Of a stretch of 9,412 nucleotides of DNA, positions 6,494 to 9,412 are shown piece after piece (positions within the stretch are counted from its first letter, which is position 1; every line of letters begins with the position of its first letter). Source of the stretch: Planctomycetota bacterium (lineage in GTDB: Bacteria; Planctomycetota; PUPC01; JACPCR01); NCBI GenBank assembly GCA_030740295.1, contig JASLXP010000757.1, forward strand, positions 1-9,412, written 5' to 3'. A model generated the notes under the pieces. It was not told the origin of the DNA, made no database searches, and saw nothing but the letters and a program-made list of their open reading frames with translations. A program made the position numbers and the translations under genes.

Positions 6494-9412
6494 ATGAAAA
6501 GCCAGAGAATGTTCCTGTCGATCAGCCTGATATTAGCGCCCACCTTCCTTACTAATTTCGCATTCACCGAGCCGCCGGAAAAAGTCTGGCCTGAAGTACT
6601 TCTGATCGACGATTTTGAAAAGGGCACAGGCGCATGGGAAAACCAGGACACAGGCAAACTCGAGTGGGTGAGCGACGCGGTCGAGGGCAACAAGGCGCTC
6701 AAGTGGACGGCCGAGGATGACGGCATTGGTCATATCGTGCTCAAGAATCCGGATCGCTCGAAGATCGATTTCAGCCAGTACGACCTCCTGACATTCTGGG
6801 TGAAGTTCGAGGGCAAGCGCATCTGGAATCTCAACCCGATCGTGCAGCAGTTCCCTGCGGTTTATGGCTATCGTGGTCTTTACTACAGCGTCGACACGAT
6901 GGAGAAATTCGGCGAGTGGTTTCTTTACACGCAGGATTTACGCCGATGGGAAAACGCCTGGCCAACTACCTTTGACAAGGACAAACAGGAGTTTCAGTTC
7001 GAGGTCCACCAGCTTGCCGGCGCCGGTCACACACAGGTGTACCTCGATGGCATTCGCCTGCTGAGGAATCCTCTTGGGATCGAGCGATCGTATCCCGGCA
7101 AATGGGGCAGGCAGAAGGATGGCTCGCAGGTAACGCACTTCAGAGTCAGGGTGAAAAACAGCGGCGCAAAGCCGATGAGCGTCAGAGCATCACTGGTGCC
7201 CCGGACGCTGAAACGATTCGAAGCTCAGATGCCCGACCGGCCCCTATCGTTGCTGCCTGGCGAGGTGGGTGAGGTATTCGTTCGTATCGTCGCCCCGGCA
7301 AAGGTGATCGCGGAAGAGCCAAGACATTACGGTGAAACCGCTACCATCGCACTCAGGGTGGCGGATGTGCCCGGCCTCGTGCTGCACACGGAGCTCTCTG
7401 CAGGGACGCGGCCGGAGAAGATGCCGCATCCTTCCATCCTGATGGACTCCCGGCGTATGCTGGCCTTGCAGCGCAGATGGAAGAATCCTGAGTCGCGGAA
7501 AGACATCCCTCGCGGCCTTCAACATTTTGTTCGGCTGGGCGAAAAAGCACTCGATTACACGCCCGGCTACCCGCCCCTTGCGTGCGCGGGACGCAACTCG
7601 TGCTTTGCGGAATCCTGCCTGAAAAATGCAATGGTCCTGAAGGGTACAGCGCTCAAAGAGATTCGCGTTCCTAATCTGCCGTTCAGCACCTACCAGTGCT
7701 CGCAATGCGGACGCACTTACACGGGCCCGATGTTCGACGCGGGCATGAAGGGCTGGGGCGGCAAACATCTTTCAAACGCAGCCCAGGCCCGCAATCTCGG
7801 TTTCGCTTACGGCATTACCGGGCGCAAAGAATTCGCGACCAGGGCCGCGGCCATCCTGCGAGGGTATATCGATACTTACCTGAAGCTGCCCATCGTCGCG
7901 CCCGAAGCCGGCAGCCCGGTGAACAGCCATACATCGGGGGCCGTCCGAATTGCTTCCACTTACATGAGGGAGCAGGTCTGGCTGACGGGATTGGCCATCG
8001 CGCTGGATTTCATTCGACCGGCCGGTTTGCTCACAGATACGGAACTCACCGGCATCCGAGACAAAGTCTTTGTCCCGTCTGCAAACCTGATGATGGATCA
8101 CAAAGTAGGAGCGATGAATCTGCAGTGGATGATCGAATCCGCCTCCCTCTACGCGGGCCTCGCCTCCGAGTCCCCCAGCCTGCTGGCTCGTTCAATGTAT
8201 GACAAGCACGGCATCACGAATCTGATCCGCGTGGGGTATCTTTCGGACGGCAACTGGTGGGAGAATCCGAGCTATCAGAACGTGGCAAACGGTGTGGCGT
8301 TCCCCGTGCTGGCCACGTGCATCAATGGTGGTCTGCTCAAGCTCGACGACCAGCTCACCAGGATTTTCAAAGCAGCCTACAAACTCTACGGTCCCGATGG
8401 GCGGGGCCCGACCTTGGGAACCGGCGGCCCGGGTGGCTATCACTACAGCGATAACGCAGTCCATTCACTGGCCGGTTTTGTCAAAGACCCTGAGCTCGCC
8501 TGGGTAGCGCATCACCGCAAGTTGTGGAGGGCATGGTCCGGCGGCGGCCAGCCTTACAACAGCTACCTCTGGGCCCTGACCTGGCAAAGCAAACCGAAAG
8601 TGACAAAAGAGAACACGGTCTCGCCCATCCCCAACCAGACGACCGTCCTGCCTGAATACGGCGGCATCGCGATGCGTGTCCCGGACGCGGGCAACTACTG
8701 TTACATGCACTTCGGCCGTGAGCTCGTGCACGGCCATCGAAACAAGCTCTCCATCAACGCCTACGCAAAAGGCGGCTGGTTCGTACGCAACGTGATGGGC
8801 GGCTACGGGAGCAATTTCAAGAACTTCCTGGAGACAATCGCCAGCTCCACCTCGATCATGATCGACGGCGCAAATCCTGACGCGGATACCGGCGAGCTGA
8901 TCTACCAGAGATCCGGCAAAGGCTGGGAGGCAGCGGCCGCTCGCGAGGTCGGTGCCTACAAAGACGTAGAGCACGAAAGAGCACTCGTACAGACAAAAGA
9001 GGCGCTCATCGTAATCGATCGATGCCAGGCGAGTAAGGAGCACAGATACGATTGGCTCTACCACACCAGCCTCACCAGGCTCAGCCTGGCGACGGAAGGA
9101 AGGAAAGAATCGAAGGCCGAGAGATTCGGCGAATCCGTTCTTTACGAATCACTGCATCCGACAGGCAAATTTGATTTGCCGACCCAAGCTGTCTTGAAAC
9201 GACCGGACGGGAGCGGCCTCAGGATTCTGTTTGCCGGTAAAGGCGAGCTATTGTCTTTCAAAGCACTCAGGAAGACAGACGGCCTGCTCTGGCGAAAGAA
9301 GGGCAAGACGACCAGCTTCGCATGCGTCTACCTGCCCTATGCAAAAGACGAGGAGGTGACAGGCAGTATCGCTCCTCTGAAGGTGACCGATGCAGCAGGT
9401 AAGGGCGTGGGA
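6494..9412 (+). CDS. Secreted heparinase II/III-like polysaccharide lyase with N-terminal beta-sandwich domain (partial, open at the right edge)
   Basis: The frame runs unbroken for 973 codons to the window end. ATG 6494 begins a Sec signal peptide (K-S-Q-R, then M-F-L-S-I-S-L-I-L-A), with only a weak GAG upstream. About residues 30-200 form a domain starting L-L-I-D-D-F-E-K-G and ending V-Y-L-D-G-I-R, resembling CIA30- or carbohydrate-binding beta-sandwiches. A predicted beta-rich linker follows. From about 310 comes the helical toroid of heparinase II/III and alginate-lyase-like enzymes, with Y-Q-C402-S-Q-C405-G (a CxxCG pair seen in this group), M-N542-L-Q-W, and D585-G-N-W-W-E-N-P-S-Y594, where a catalytic Tyr usually lies. 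The C-terminal beta-sandwich carries H746-G-H-R-N-K-L-S-I, the family's metal/active-site region. Such lyases cleave uronic-acid polysaccharides by beta-elimination outside the cytoplasm. The substrate is not predictable, and no sulfatase, transporter or other polysaccharide gene is visible nearby. Confidence 0.85.
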   Translation, partial: MKSQRMFLSISLILAPTFLTNFAFTEPPEKVWPEVLLIDDFEKGTGAWENQDTGKLEWVSDAVEGNKALKWTAEDDGIGHIVLKNPDRSKIDFSQYDLLTFWVKFEGKRIWNLNPIVQQFPAVYGYRGLYYSVDTMEKFGEWFLYTQDLRRWENAWPTTFDKDKQEFQFEVHQLAGAGHTQVYLDGIRLLRNPLGIERSYPGKWGRQKDGSQVTHFRVRVKNSGAKPMSVRASLVPRTLKRFEAQMPDRPLSLLPGEVGEVFVRIVAPAKVIAEEPRHYGETATIALRVADVPGLVLHTELSAGTRPEKMPHPSILMDSRRMLALQRRWKNPESRKDIPRGLQHFVRLGEKALDYTPGYPPLACAGRNSCFAESCLKNAMVLKGTALKEIRVPNLPFSTYQCSQCGRTYTGPMFDAGMKGWGGKHLSNAAQARNLGFAYGITGRKEFATRAAAILRGYIDTYLKLPIVAPEAGSPVNSHTSGAVRIASTYMREQVWLTGLAIALDFIRPAGLLTDTELTGIRDKVFVPSANLMMDHKVGAMNLQWMIESASLYAGLASESPSLLARSMYDKHGITNLIRVGYLSDGNWWENPSYQNVANGVAFPVLATCINGGLLKLDDQLTRIFKAAYKLYGPDGRGPTLGTGGPGGYHYSDNAVHSLAGFVKDPELAWVAHHRKLWRAWSGGGQPYNSYLWALTWQSKPKVTKENTVSPIPNQTTVLPEYGGIAMRVPDAGNYCYMHFGRELVHGHRNKLSINAYAKGGWFVRNVMGGYGSNFKNFLETIASSTSIMIDGANPDADTGELIYQRSGKGWEAAAAREVGAYKDVEHERALVQTKEALIVIDRCQASKEHRYDWLYHTSLTRLSLATEGRKESKAERFGESVLYESLHPTGKFDLPTQAVLKRPDGSGLRILFAGKGELLSFKALRKTDGLLWRKKGKTTSFACVYLPYAKDEEVTGSIAPLKVTDAAGKGVG

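Noticed and set aside
8465..9064. Open frame of 199 codons antisense to the lyase gene
   Set aside because: Covered by a continuous sense frame with recognisable lyase motifs; no ribosome site or family resemblance.

Overview
The window looks like chromosomal DNA of a Gram-negative, fairly GC-rich bacterium. An exported DsbD-type reductase and a secreted polysaccharide lyase imply a periplasm. The mix of a Hanks-type Ser/Thr kinase, an RsmA with an extra segment before its NLPY motif and a large heparinase II/III-like enzyme would suit the Planctomycetota/Verrucomicrobiota/Lentisphaerota group or a similar uncultured phylum, but no gene here fixes the taxonomy.

The left third is read from the minus strand: the N-terminus of a Ser/Thr protein kinase running off the left edge (1-170), a 477-bp gap, a lysine- and cysteine-free acidic low-complexity protein of unknown function (648-1448) with a strong Shine-Dalgarno site, and a two-ACT-domain GcvR-like protein (1656-2207). 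A short gap holding a degenerate 7-bp tandem repeat separates these from plus-strand genes: two small unrecognised genes (2438-2716, and 2729-2962 with a helix-turn-helix-like segment), then rsmA/ksgA (2998-3918) and a DsbD-family thiol:disulfide interchange gene (3966-6353). After a 140-bp gap comes a large secreted heparinase II/III-like polysaccharide lyase (6494 to the right edge).

The standout is the DsbD gene. Its frame is interrupted by TGA at 6087-6089, exactly where the first cysteine of the thioredoxin-domain CxxC should be. Reading goes on in the same frame as I-N-C-R-Q-M-E to a complete thioredoxin fold and a TAG stop at 6351-6353. A perfect 8-bp hairpin with a 7-nt loop beginning C-G-U lies 18 nt after the TGA, as expected for a bacterial SECIS element. 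I read it as a selenoprotein DsbD with a Sec-Ile-Asn-Cys (UxxC) active site, which ordinary gene callers would truncate or split in two. The rest of the protein is intact: a signal peptide, two N-terminal DsbD domains each with a CX4C pair, and a membrane core with its two conserved cysteines. It would carry electrons from the cytoplasm to periplasmic partners.
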